64,000 nucleotides of DNA. Source: JBARKJ01 sp963698885 (GTDB taxonomy: Bacteria; Nitrospirota; JACRHJ01). Within the stretch, counting starts at the first letter, position 1. Every line of letters begins with the position of its first letter. A program made the position numbers and the translations under genes. The stretch spans positions 186,001-250,000 of the forward strand of contig CAVOSJ010000004.1 of the NCBI GenBank assembly GCA_963698885.1, given 5' to 3'. Under the pieces are notes generated by a model. That model did no database searches, was not told the DNA's origin, and saw only the letters and a program-made list of their open reading frames with translations. This document shows, piece by piece, positions 52,044 to 60,983 of the stretch.

Positions 52044-52153
52044 AAGGGAGAGAGCGTTCTCGTAGAAAAATTATCGTTGAACGTAAAACAGAACGGTCGC
52101 GGTTAAAGCATAATTGTGAATAATAATTTTTCGGAGAGAATGCTCTCTCCCTT
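52044..52153. mobile_element. MITE-like element with long terminal inverted repeats
   Basis: The outer arms AAGGGAGAGAGCGTTCTC and GAGAATGCTCTCTCCCTT match except at one position that can still form G-T. The inner parts GAAAAATTAT and ATAATTTTTC continue the inverted repeat, giving about 28-30 paired bases per end of a 110-bp unit. The middle has no coding potential. It lies between gatB and pepA. Confidence 0.55.
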
Positions 52154-52186
52154 AAAACCACCTTTTCAGGAATAATAGAGGCATAC

Positions 52187-53696
52187 ATGGACATAAAAGT
52201 AAAGAAGGGTCCGGTATTAAGCGAGAAAACGGATGCGGCTATATTCGCGGTATTCGAGGACGAAAAACCATCCGGCGCTCTCGCCTTAATGGACGGCGGC
52301 CTGGGCGGTGTAATCTCTTCTTCGCTTAAATCCGGCGAGTTCACCGGGAAGAAGGACGAGACCATCTTCTACCATAACGCTGCGAAAACCGGCCCGTCCA
52401 GGATAATCCTCGCGGGGCTTGGCAAGCGCGACAAGTTCGTCCCGGACAACCTTATGCGTGCGGCTGGCGCGTCTGCTTCATTGGCCCGCAAGCTTGGGCT
52501 TAAAGATATCGCCGTCGCCGCCGATGCTCCGGACGGTTTGACCGACCATGAGTTTCGCGAGCCTGTGGTCGCAGGGCGCGCTCCTCGCGCTCTATAACTT
52601 CGATACGTTCAAAAAGCCGGACCTCAACAAAAAGAGCCTTAAATCTTTGACATTCATGGCGTCCGACAAGGATATGGAAAGCGCGCTCAAAAAAGGCGCG
52701 GCGGAAGGGAAGATAATCGCGGAGTCGATTAACTTCGCGAAGGATATGATCAATGCGCCGGCAAACGAGATGACCCCTTCCATAATGGCGGCCCGCGCGA
52801 AGACGGCGGCGAAGGATGTCGGCCTGAAGATAAAAGTCCTCGAGGCGGACGAGTGCCGCAAACTCGGCATGGGTTCTTACCTTGGCGTCGCGAAAGGAAG
52901 CAAGGAGCCTCCGAAGTTCATCGTGCTCGAATACTCAGGCGCGAAGCGCGGCCGGGGCGGAAAAGCGCCGTACATCATAGTCGGCAAGGGCATCACCTTC
53001 GACTCCGGCGGCATATCGATCAAGCCGGTCGAGGGCATGGAGAAGATGAAGTACGACATGGCCGGGGCGGCGGCCGTCATCGCGGCAATCCGGTGCGCGG
53101 CGGCTTTAAAGCTCCCCCTGGACATAGTCGCAATCACGCCGTGCTCGGAAAACATGCCCGGCGGCGCGGCGCTTAAGCCAGGCGACGTGGTGCGCGCCAT
53201 AAACGGGAAGACCATCGAGATAATCTCCACGGACGCCGAAGGACGCCTGGTGCTGGCCGACGCGCTCTGCTACGCCCAGAAGTACAAGCCCGCCGCGGTG
53301 ATAGACATCGCGACCTTGACCGGCGCGTGCGTTATCGCCCTGGGAGATTTGGCTATCGGCCTGATGGGCAACGACCGTGCGCTTATCGACGACGTTCGGG
53401 ACGCCGGCGAGGCCGTGAACGAGCGCGCGTGGGAGCTTCCGATGTGGGACGAGTTCCTGGACGCCATGAAGGGCGACGTGACGGATTTGAAAAATGTCGG
53501 CGGCAGGAAAGCCGCGACGGTTACCGCGGGAAAATTCCTCCAGGAGTTCGTGGATTACCCGTGGGTCCATTTAGACATCGCGGGGACCGCGTGGGAGGAA
53601 AAGGGCAAGCCATACTGCCCCAAAGGCGCGACGGCCGTGGGCGTCCGTCTGCTTGTCGAGTTTTTAAGAAGGAAAAGCGTGTTGAGCATATTTTAA
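52187..53696 (+). CDS. pepA: Leucyl aminopeptidase (M17), one frameshift
   Basis: The cytoplasmic metallopeptidase removes N-terminal residues from peptides. The N-terminal domain (residues 1-150) ends in DGLTDHEF; reading TTT at 52553-52555 as TT restores FASLWSQGALLALYNFDTFK. The catalytic domain carries the metal ligands in VGKGITFDSGGISIKPVEGM, KMKYDMAGAAAVIAAI and ISTDAEGRLVLADAL, and ends VHLDIAGTAWEEKGKPYCPK. After joining, length is about 502 residues, standard for the family. Confidence 0.92.
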
Positions 53697-53746
53697 ATAC
53701 CCTATTCCTTACGAGGGTAAAGCATTAACGGAGGTGGTTGTTTAAG

Positions 53747-54076
53747 ATGCCTATTTATGAGTACGAATGCGCTGAATGCGGGAAACATTTCGACGAGATA
53801 CAGAAGTTCTCGGACGACGCGCTGACACAGTGCAAGTTCTGCGGCGGGCCGGTGAGGAAATTACTCGGCGCGCCCGCGCTTCAGTTCAAGGGCACCGGCT
53901 GGTACATAACCGATTATGCCGGAAAGAGCCCGAGGCCGGAAGGCAGGAGCAACAAGGACGCAGATAACGGGGAAGCCAAAAAAGAAGATAAGAAAGAGGC
54001 CCCCGCGAAGACGGAATCAAGCGCCAGTCCCAGCTGTCCCTCCGGGACATGCGCCGCGGCAAAGGCCGATAAATAA
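53747..54076 (+). CDS. FmdB-family zinc-ribbon regulatory protein
   Basis: The 109-residue protein begins MPIYEYECAECGKHFDEIQK and has a second pair, TQCKFCGGPVRKLLG, making a four-cysteine zinc ribbon, followed by the family's FKGTGWYITDYAGK. A Lys/Ala-rich tail ends with CPSGTCAAAKADK. Members are small putative regulators of unknown target. I choose ATG at the conserved MPIYEYEC rather than a TTG three codons earlier; GGAGG lies 12 bases upstream. Confidence 0.88.
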   Translation: MPIYEYECAECGKHFDEIQKFSDDALTQCKFCGGPVRKLLGAPALQFKGTGWYITDYAGKSPRPEGRSNKDADNGEAKKEDKKEAPAKTESSASPSCPSGTCAAAKADK

Positions 54077-54082
54077 ATCTCT

Positions 54083-54867
54083 ATGTCCAACGATATGTTT
54101 GCAGGCCGCGCCGTCCATGTCCACGTCCCCTACCAGAAGTTCTTCGAGCGGCTGGACTTCCTCCGGGAGAACCGCATCAACCCGGAGCTTTTTTTCCTGT
54201 CCGACCAGCTCGACAAAATAAAACCGGCGGACATTGAAAACCTTCGGGCGTCTATGGACTGGTCGCCGACCGTCTCCATACACGCGCCTTTCATGGACTT
54301 ATGCCCCGGAGCGGTGGATTCCAAGGTCGGCGCGGTAACCCTGGAGCGTTATTTACAGACGCTGGAAGTCACCGCCCCTCTAAAGCCCGTGTCGGTTGTC
54401 TTCCATTCCGGCTACGAGAGGTGGAAATACGCCGGGAACGTGGACATCTGGCTTTCCCGGAGCATGGCCGTCTGGAGGAAGGTGCTGGAGTTTGCGGAGA
54501 AGACCGGCGTGAAGGTCGCGGTGGAGAATATCGTCGATTCCGAGCCAGACCACCTGGTCCGGCTGGCCAGTGAAATCAACCATCCGCTGTTCGGCCTGTG
54601 CTTCGATATCGGCCACAGGGAGCTTTTCTCGAAGCTCACCCCCGTGGAGTGGCTAATCCCCATGGGCCCCTTGGCTTTTCGAGCTTCACCTGCACGATAA
54701 TTTCGGTATTGAGGACGACCATCTGCCGATAGGCGGCGGGAAGATAGAGTTTTCAGAATTCTTCAAAAAGCTGAAGGAGCTGAAGTTAAACCCCGTCTAT
54801 ACCCTCGAGGCGCACAGCGAAAAAGACGCGCTGACGAGCCTTGCGAGTCTCTGGAAAGTTCATGTAA
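54083..54867 (+). CDS. Sugar phosphate isomerase/epimerase-like TIM barrel, frameshifted
   Basis: The protein belongs to the AP-endonuclease-2/xylose-isomerase-like TIM-barrel superfamily. Visible features are VSIHAPFMDLCPGAVDSKVG, VFHSGYERWKYAGN, VAVENIVDSEPDHLVRLA (metal Glu) and LFGLCFDIGHRELF. A shift at the C4 run 54667-54670 (read as C3) restores WLFELHLHDNFGIEDDHLPI and IYTLEAHSEKDALTSL-like end. The C-terminal few residues are uncertain; I place the stop at TAA 54865-54867 after another likely indel, otherwise the frame would run into the PP2C gene. Substrate unknown. Confidence 0.8.
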
Positions 54868-54887
54868 GCTACCCCGGCTTAAAAAAA

Positions 54888-55634
54888 TCAGAACTTCAGA
54901 AGCACTACCGAAACATTATCGTCGCCGCCCGCCTCGTTCGCGGCCTTGACAAGCGCATCCGCCGAGGAGAACGGCGACCCGGCATGTTCATTCAGGACCT
55001 CCGCGATGGCGGCGTCTTCCAGCATGCCGGTCAGGCCGTCGCTGCATAACATCACGACATCACCCGGTTTCGGGACAAGGCGCGAGATACCCGCCTCCAC
55101 GGCGTCCTTCGTCCCCAGCGCGCGCGTGACCACGTTCCTGAAGGGGTGCGTCCTTGCCTGGAGCGCGGTTATCTGGCCCGCGGCCACCATATCCTCGACC
55201 ATCGAATGGTCGCGCGTAAGTCTTTTAAGCTCACTGCCTCTGAACAGGTAAATCCTTGAATCGCCGACATGCGCGAGGTGCAGCGCCTCCCGGCTAAAAA
55301 GGGCCGCGACGACCGTCGTGCCCATTCCCGCAAGCTTCGGGTCCGACGCCGCCTGCCGCAGGACCTCACGGTTAGCAAAATCTATAGCGTCAACGAGCGT
55401 CTGCCCGGCGTCCGTTTCGACCATCGCGCCGTCGGCGGCCTTCACAATGTCCGAGTCTTTGACTGAAGTCCGGATCGCCTCCACGGCGATACGGCTTGCC
55501 ACCTCGCCGGCTGCATGTCCGCCCATCCCGTCGGCCACAACATAAAGCCCCAGGTCGTCGAATAGCCCTATGCTGTCCTCGTTCCCCTGCCTTTTCCTGC
55601 CAGTGTCGGTCTTTCCGGCGGATATGGGCCTCAT
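54888..55634 (-). CDS. PP2C-family serine/threonine phosphatase
   Basis: The 248-residue cytoplasmic phosphatase has all PP2C metal motifs: GRKRQGNEDSIGLFDDLGLY, VVADGMGGHAAGEVAS, LAHVGDSRIYLFRGSELKRL, MLCSDGLTGMLEDAAI and GGDDNVSVVLLKF. Such enzymes reverse Hanks-type kinase signalling; no kinase is seen in the window. The start overlaps the stop of the TPR lipoprotein gene as ATGA, so the two are translationally coupled. Confidence 0.93.
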   Translation of the reverse strand: MRPISAGKTDTGRKRQGNEDSIGLFDDLGLYVVADGMGGHAAGEVASRIAVEAIRTSVKDSDIVKAADGAMVETDAGQTLVDAIDFANREVLRQAASDPKLAGMGTTVVAALFSREALHLAHVGDSRIYLFRGSELKRLTRDHSMVEDMVAAGQITALQARTHPFRNVVTRALGTKDAVEAGISRLVPKPGDVVMLCSDGLTGMLEDAAIAEVLNEHAGSPFSSADALVKAANEAGGDDNVSVVLLKF

Positions 55635-56206
55635 TTACCCGGCGCCGCGCCTTGAGGCGGCTGGACTGGCTGGCCAGGCTGGACCTGCTGGCCGGGCTGC
55701 TGGGGCATGGGAGCCAGCGACTTGGCCTTCGCAAGCGCCTCCTGGGCCTCCTGGGTCCGGCCCATGCGCGAAAGGATCATGGACTTGTTATAATATGCCT
55801 TTGCGTAAGTCGGGCTTATTTCTATCGCCTTGTCGTATGCGTCCACGGCTTCTTTGTCCTTACCCAGGTCGGCGTAGGCGTTTCCTTCGTTAAAGTACGG
55901 CTGGGGCACGTTCGGCGCGAGCTGGATGGCCTTGTCCCATTCCGCGATAGCTTCCTGTTTCTTTCCCATCAGCGCAAAGGCGTTTCCCTTAAAAAAATGA
56001 GCCTCCGCGTCCTTCGGATTAGCTTCTATAGCCTTGGTAAACATATCCAGGGCTTTCTGATACTCCCCCTGCTGGAAGGACTGTATTCCCGCCTGTATCA
56101 GCGCCCGCTCGTCCTGTGCGGGTTTTTTCGCGCATCCAGCCGCAATCACGGCTATAATAGCCGCCGCCGAGAGTAAAACCGCGATCCTGTTTGTCCTGAT
56201 GTTCAT
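55631..56206 (-). CDS. TPR lipoprotein
   Basis: The 191-residue product has a lipoprotein signal (AAIIAVIAAGCAKKP; lipidated Cys about residue 25) and three or four TPR units: ALIQAGIQSFQQGEYQKALD, AHFFKGNAFALMGKKQEAIA, PYFNEGNAYADLGKDKEAVD and AYYNKSMILSRMGRTQEAQE. The tail is Gln/Pro-rich (QPGQQVQPGQPVQPP). It should be a membrane-tethered protein-interaction scaffold in the periplasm. It is the promoter-proximal partner of the PP2C gene. Confidence 0.85.
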   Translation of the reverse strand: MNIRTNRIAVLLSAAAIIAVIAAGCAKKPAQDERALIQAGIQSFQQGEYQKALDMFTKAIEANPKDAEAHFFKGNAFALMGKKQEAIAEWDKAIQLAPNVPQPYFNEGNAYADLGKDKEAVDAYDKAIEISPTYAKAYYNKSMILSRMGRTQEAQEALAKAKSLAPMPQQPGQQVQPGQPVQPPQGAAPGK

Positions 56207-56316
56207 TTTTCTCCCTTTTCCACGAAAGTTTTACCGATAATTTAAATAAATCCCGGTATTTAAACCCCTAATTTTTCTCATAAAAGCAAAGGCAAGTCAA
56301 GCGTATAAAAATATTA

Positions 56317-56371
56317 TTGACAACCACAATATATTGTGTTAAAAATGTACATGAAACGCAACATATTGAAT
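56317..56371 (+). promoter_or_regulatory. NrdR boxes and promoter upstream of nrdD
   Basis: CCACAATATATTGTGT at 56324-56339 and ACGCAACATATTGAAT at 56356-56371 resemble the NrdR consensus and are 32 bases apart, three helical turns. TTGACA at 56317-56322 overlaps box one, and TAAAAA at 56340 could be the -10. NrdR would repress nrdD when dATP is high. Confidence 0.75.
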
Positions 56372-56495
56372 ATCCTGTGGGCAAGTCTGGGGATTTAAGA
56401 CCGAAGACGCTTTGGAAAACCTGTGGATTTCCAGGGGACATCCCAAGAAATATAATATTGGGGCCCCCGTCTTACAAGCATTTATAAGGAGGACT

Positions 56496-58694
56496 ATGCT
56501 TACCCCTGAAGATTTGATCCTTACGCCCCCCCATCCGGACCTTTTCGGAGCCGAAACTACCGACATGGCGCTTTTCGTCCAGACCTCGGACGACCAGGTA
56601 GTCACCTGGGACCGTGGGAGGATTGTCGATGCGCTTATCCGGGAGACCTCCATAGACCGGGCCACAGCCGACGCAATATCCCTGGAGGTCGAGCGTGTGA
56701 TAACCGCGGCCCGGATACGGAAGCTGACGGCGGCGCTCGTGCGGGAGCTTGTGGACGCGAAGCTCGTCGAATACGGCCTTCGTGTCCGCCCGCAAGAAAG
56801 CACATGCGCCTGGGCGTGCCGCTCTACGACGTGGAGAGGCTCATCCTCTGCCAGAACAAAGAGAACGCCAATATCCCGCACGGGCCGGAGGCGACCAACC
56901 TCACCCTGGCCGAGAGCATAAAGAAAGAATACGCGCTGCACGAGGTGTTCTCCGAGGACGTGGCGGACGCGCACATGCGGGGAGACCTGCACCTGCACGA
57001 CCTGGGCTTCGTGGACAGGCCGTACTGCTCGGGGCAGTCGCTTGAGTACGTGAAGAAGTTCGGGCTTGCCATGCCGAACTCGCTCGCGGTGGCAAAACCC
57101 GCGAAACATGCCGAAGTCCTTCTCGCGCACATGGTGAAGTTCTCCGCCGCCCTCCAGAGCCATTTCGCGGGGGCGATAGGCTGGGACGCTGTAAACCTCT
57201 TCTTCGCCCCATATATAGAAGGCATGAGCGACGCCGAAATCCACCAGCTCGCCCAGATGCTGATCTTCGAGTACTCCCAGCAGGCGGTAGCGAGGGGCGG
57301 CCAGGCGATATTTTCCGACATAAACCTCTACTGGGAAGTACCCAGGCATTTCGAGACCGTGCCCGCAATCGGGCCCGGCGGAAAGTACACGGGCAAGAGC
57401 TACGGCGAGTACGGGGAAACGGCCAGGAAGCTCGTCTGGGCGCTCTTCGACGTCTACATGGAAGGCGACGGAATGGGACGCCCGTTCTTCTTCCCCAAGC
57501 CGCTCGTGCATATCACGGAGAAGTTCTTCTCTACTCCCGGCCACCGCGATTTCCTGACCCACATCGCCAGATGCTCCGCAAAAATGGGGAACACCTATTA
57601 CGTCTTCGACCGGGGCGAGACCGCCAAAATCTCCGAGTGCTGCCGGCTTTCTTTCAAGCTGGAGAAGCAGGACTTCGAGGATGCCAGAGAACCCTGGCGG
57701 ATGAGGTATTCCGCCCTTCAGAACGTCACCTTAAACCTCCCGCGCATAGCATACGAGGCTAAGGGCTCCGAGTCGGAGCTTTTCAGGATACTCGCCGAGC
57801 GGATGGAGACGGCGGCCAGGGCGCACCTGCAGAAGCGCTATTTTATCGAGAGACTGCTCTCTTTCGGGGAAAACGGACCTCTTGGCCCTCCTTACCATGA
57901 ACAAGGACGGCTCGCCCTACCTCCGCATGAACCGCGCCTCGTACTTAATCGGCATGGTGGGCCTAAACGAGATGGTGAAGGTGCATACCGCACACGAGAT
58001 GCACGAGGGCTCGCCGTACCTGAAATACGGCCTTCGGGTAATCGCACAGATGAAGCTCCTGACGGAGCGGCTGGCCGAAAAACACGGGATGCGCTTCGTG
58101 CTCGAGCAGACGCCGGCGGAATCCACCGCGCACCGTTTCGCGAAACTCGACCTCCGCTACCACTCCCCCGCGTCGGGCCACGCTGTCAAAGGCGATATCT
58201 CAAAGGGCACGGTCTATTACACGAACTCCACTTACATCCCAGTATCAGCGCCGGTCGGGCCGATAAGCCGGGTGCGCACGGAGGGGCTGTTCCACCCGAT
58301 GATAGAGGCGGGTTCGCTCACGCATATCTGGCTGGGCGAGGCCGAGCCGTCGGCTGAGTCCGTGGCGAGTTTCGTCGAGAAGGTGTTCAGGAACACGATG
58401 AACGACCAGGTCGCCCTGAGCCCGGAATTCACCGCCTGCGAAGGCTGCGGCAAGACTACGCGCGGCCTGTTTGACAGCTGCCCGTCCTGCGGCTCCAACG
58501 ACGTGGACGGCATCACCCGCATCACCGGGTATTTCACGAAGCTCTCATCATGGAACAAAGGGAAGCTGGGCGAGCTGAAGGACCGCTTCCGAAACCAGCC
58601 GTTCCTGAAAAAAGAAGCAGGGCCGGGCGCAAAGGAACAGGTTCCGGCTGGCGAAGGCCAGGAATCATTGGAGACCGTGCTGGCGGGGGAATAA
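56496..58694 (+). CDS. nrdD: Anaerobic ribonucleoside-triphosphate reductase, two frameshifts
   Basis: This class III reductase makes deoxynucleotides without oxygen, using a glycyl radical. Residues 5-95 are an ATP-cone allosteric domain (VVTWDRGRIVDALIRETSID). The frame shifts near 56798 and resumes ARKHMRLGVPLYDVERLILC. The core includes QAIFSDINLYWEVP, GNTYYVFDRGETAKISECCR and MARVVSSYLR-type replaced motifs. It shifts again near 57880 (an extra T) to LALLTMNKDGSPYLRMNRAS. The zinc site is CEGCGKTTRGLFDSCPSCGS, and ITRITGYF holds the radical glycine. The activase gene nrdG is not nearby. AAGGAGG precedes the ATG. Confidence 0.92.
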
Positions 58695-58703
58695 GGATGC
58701 CCC

Positions 58704-58796
58704 GTGAGGGCTGATTTTAGCGCCACGCTTTACCCGAGCACGACGCACTATCCGAGTATTACGCACTACCCTGTAAATTTATCCATAGCAGCTTAA
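58704..58796 (+). CDS. Micro-ORF with repeated THYPSITHYP
   Basis: A GTG start six bases after AAGGA encodes 30 residues: MRADFSATLYPSTTHYPSIT, then HYPVNLSIAA and a TAA. The (T)HYP(S) unit is repeated, and the DNA carries matching near-repeats (CGCACTAYCC). It fills the gap between nrdD and the thioredoxin-like gene, whose ribosome site follows directly. It could be a peptide or a fortuitous frame; the fit between the two genes is notable. Confidence 0.35.
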   Translation: MRADFSATLYPSTTHYPSITHYPVNLSIAA

Positions 58797-58811
58797 AAGG
58801 AGAATTCCGTA

Positions 58812-59084
58812 ATGACCGTTAAAGTATTCGTGAAAGACGGATGCAGCAAGTGCCCCGCGGCGAAGGCGGTTGCGGGGAAGCTAAAGGAAGACGGGATAGA
58901 GGTCCAGGAGTACTCGATGGAGACGGCGGAGGGTCTGGCGGAAGGCGTGTTTTATGGCGTACTGTCCACTCCGACCATGATGGTCGTGAATAGCGAGGAC
59001 GAGCCAGTCAGTTCGTGGCGTGGAGTCGTGCCCGCGCCGGAGGAAATAAAGCAGGCGATAGACTTTAAACCGACTTTTCTTTGA
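58812..59084 (+). CDS. Small thioredoxin/glutaredoxin-like protein next to nrdD
   Basis: The 90-residue cytoplasmic protein has TVKVFVKDGCSKCPAAKAVA, giving a CSKC redox motif near residue 10, and the cis-Pro segment LSTPTMMVVN. It is the size of NrdH-type redoxins and may supply reducing power to a reductase or carry a repair role for NrdD, but class III enzymes usually use formate or thioredoxin, so the pairing is only suggestive. AAGGAG precedes the ATG. Confidence 0.8.
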   Translation: MTVKVFVKDGCSKCPAAKAVAGKLKEDGIEVQEYSMETAEGLAEGVFYGVLSTPTMMVVNSEDEPVSSWRGVVPAPEEIKQAIDFKPTFL

Positions 59085-59106
59085 AAAGTAACAAGCAAAT
59101 AAAAAA

Positions 59107-59126
59107 GGCCGCCATCACTGGCGGCC
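59107..59126. terminator. Bidirectional terminator
   Basis: GGCCGCCA and TGGCGGCC form an eight-base stem with TCAC loop, flanked by A6 and T4. It separates the convergent nrdD and dsr transcripts. Confidence 0.85.
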
Positions 59127-59146
59127 TTTTACATAGCCCACCGGGA

Positions 59147-59398
59147 CTACCAGTTTATGACGCTGTCCGCGTCAAAGACCATCTGGATTATTCCCTTGTA
59201 GTCCACCTTGTTGCCGCAGGAGACGCCGCGCGCGTCGGCATCCTCCGTGCAGCAGGAGCTTGACCCGTCGCCCGTGCAGGAAAAAACGCCGTCCTGCAGG
59301 AAGACCACCTTAACGTCGTCACCCGCCTTCTTCTGGGACTCCGCTATCTGCAGGGGGTACGCGTCTCCCTTCCGCCTTATCAGGTGCAGTATCTTCAC
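59147..59398 (-). CDS. DsrH/TusB-like protein with extra cysteines
   Basis: The 83-residue protein begins MKILHLIRRKGDAYPLQIAE and continues VKVVFLQDGVFSCTGDGSSS, a DsrH/TusB-like fold of the DsrEFH sulfur relay. It carries additional cysteines (SSCCTEDADARGVSCG) not expected in the classic family, so it may bind a metal or more than one persulfide. It is the last gene of the minus-strand DsrE/F/H/TusA group. Confidence 0.75.
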   Translation of the reverse strand: MKILHLIRRKGDAYPLQIAESQKKAGDDVKVVFLQDGVFSCTGDGSSSCCTEDADARGVSCGNKVDYKGIIQMVFDADSVINW

Positions 59399-59410
59399 TC
59401 TCGCCCCCCT

Positions 59411-59758
59411 TTAGTACGTGATAACGGCCTTGGCGTCCTTCAGGAGCGCTGCGATCTGCTCCCTGGACATTACCTCAGGCTCCCAGTTAAACTCCGTCAC
59501 GCCGCGCTCATCCGCGGACTGCTTGTCCACCACGAGCTGGAACTCCAGCTCTTTCAGCATCTCCAGGTGCTTGTTCCAGTCGAAACCTTCCAGCACCGGC
59601 TTGCCTTTGGCGGCAACCGTATATACCCCGTCTTCGATGAACAGCATCGTCAGCGGGGCATCCCCCATGCTGAGTCCCACGCAGGAGCGCAAGGCCTCAT
59701 AGTTTCTCACGGTCGAGAAGGGGGAGCGCCTCATCATTATCACCAGGTTATCGCCCAT
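59411..59758 (-). CDS. DsrE/DsrF-family protein
   Basis: The 115-residue protein has the DsrE fold pattern: NLVIMMRRSPFSTVRNYEAL, MGDAPLTMLFIEDGVYTVAA and LLKDAKAVITY at the end. An early position that is Cys in many active subunits is CVGLSMGD here. Members transfer sulfur between TusA-like carriers and partners. It lies between the DsrH-like and DsrE-like genes. Confidence 0.8.
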   Translation of the reverse strand: MGDNLVIMMRRSPFSTVRNYEALRSCVGLSMGDAPLTMLFIEDGVYTVAAKGKPVLEGFDWNKHLEMLKELEFQLVVDKQSADERGVTEFNWEPEVMSREQIAALLKDAKAVITY

Positions 59759-59769
59759 TTTATCCCCCT

Positions 59770-60094
59770 CTAACAGAACGTGATAAGTTTATCTACTTCG
59801 GATATTATCCCCGAGAATATGTACTGGCTCGCGGACGCAATCCCCGAGCGCCTTCTCGTGCTCCTCGCTGATTTTTCTCTCGCCGGCGTTGTGGTGGCAC
59901 TGCGATATCTTCACGCCCTTCGGTATCAGGGCGGTAATGGACTCGCAGTACGAGTTGAGCGCGCCGTCGCACATCATGAATATCTGGACTTCCTTGCCCG
60001 ACTCCAGGGCGGCCTCGCAGAGCTTCGCGACGGTATGCCTGTCTTCGCTCTCCGGGCTGGTAGTCAACAGGATGCCAAGCTTGTTTCCAGCCAT
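59770..60094 (-). CDS. DsrE-family protein, one frameshift
   Basis: The first frame reads NKLGILLTTSPESEDRHTVA, then QIFMMCDGALNSYCESITAL and VKISQCHHNAGERKIS. If the G4 near 59848 is read as G3, it ends ASASQYIFSGIISEVDKLIT plus FC, a normal family end; uncorrected it ends in a non-family tail. Cysteines in CDGALNSYC and CHHNAG are candidate persulfide sites. The corrected length is 107 residues. Confidence 0.8.
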
Positions 60095-60114
60095 CTGTTA
60101 AAGCCCCCTTTCGA

Positions 60115-60345
60115 TTATCCCTTCTGGATTTTAATCTTCCAGACGGCGTCTCCCGCCTTGTCAACTCCCAGCACCTTGTGCCCCGCCTCGGTCGCCCACC
60201 TGGGTATCTCTTCGCTTGAGAGCGGATAGTCCAGGATCACCACGACATCGTCTCCGGAAGCCATCTTGGAATTCACGAACTTCTTGGTCTTTACGGTTGC
60301 GTACGGACAGACTTCGCCTTTCACGTCTAATTCAAAACTTGCCAT
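60115..60345 (-). CDS. TusA-like sulfur carrier
   Basis: The 76-residue protein begins MASFELDVKGEVCPYATVKT; the CP motif with the persulfide cysteine is the TusA hallmark. PLSSEEIPRWATEAGH is the second conserved part. It should hand sulfur to the DsrE/F/H-like proteins encoded downstream. GGAGG lies six to nine bases before the chosen ATG; the preceding ATG is a possible alternative. Confidence 0.88.
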   Translation of the reverse strand: MASFELDVKGEVCPYATVKTKKFVNSKMASGDDVVVILDYPLSSEEIPRWATEAGHKVLGVDKAGDAVWKIKIQKG

Positions 60346-60383
60346 CATGCACCTCCGTTTTTGACATTAAAACGCGCTATATA

Positions 60384-60791
60384 TCATCTCCTGCCGCCGT
60401 TCTCTTTCGCCCGCTTCAAAAGCGCCCGCTCGACCAGCTCGCCAAGCTGGTCCATCTCAACGGGTTTGTACATATAATAAAACACACCCTGCTCCATTAT
60501 CCGGCTTCCCGTGGCGACAGTATAGTCGTCGGAAATCACTATAACCGGCAGGGACGGCCTGCACCTCTTTACTATCTGGACCGTCTTCGCCGGGGGCAGG
60601 CCTTTAAGGTTGGTGTCGATTATGACAAGGTCCAGTTCCCGGCCGATAACCTCCAGAATAAGTTCCGACGTCTCGGTTACGCCGGTCACTTCTCTTTTAT
60701 ATTTAGCGGCTATGAACCCTTTCATGGATTCAACCGCCGCCGTATCAAAACTCCCGACGAGTACTCCGCCCCCGGAACTAACTTTTGCCAT
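60384..60791 (-). CDS. Single-domain response-regulator receiver protein
   Basis: The 135-residue protein is one receiver domain: the phosphoacceptor Asp is in LDLVIIDTNLKGLPPAK, the switch Ser in LPVIVISDD, and the Lys in YYMYKPVEMDQL. There is no output domain, so it should act by protein contact. The frame opens earlier, at 60866, but the added residues are not family-like; I start at MAKVSSGGG. No kinase gene is adjacent. Confidence 0.8.
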   Translation of the reverse strand: MAKVSSGGGVLVGSFDTAAVESMKGFIAAKYKREVTGVTETSELILEVIGRELDLVIIDTNLKGLPPAKTVQIVKRCRPSLPVIVISDDYTVATGSRIMEQGVFYYMYKPVEMDQLGELVERALLKRAKENGGRR

Positions 60792-60983
60792 ACGCACCTG
60801 CTGAAGGCTAGTGATTCTACCTAACCTGGTGCTTGCAAAAGGGTTGCCAGAGCAGAGGCAACACAACTACTTGAAAAATATGAGCTAACAAAACTACGGC
60901 ATTTCGCCGTCCGCCTGCTTTGTGGCTTTTGTGCCCCAGTTAGCCCAAAGCTGTCCCAACCTGATAATACCGCTCAACTTGGA

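Noticed and set aside
56339..57562. 407-codon minus-strand frame
   Set aside because: Antisense to nrdD and to the NrdR boxes; no protein family features.
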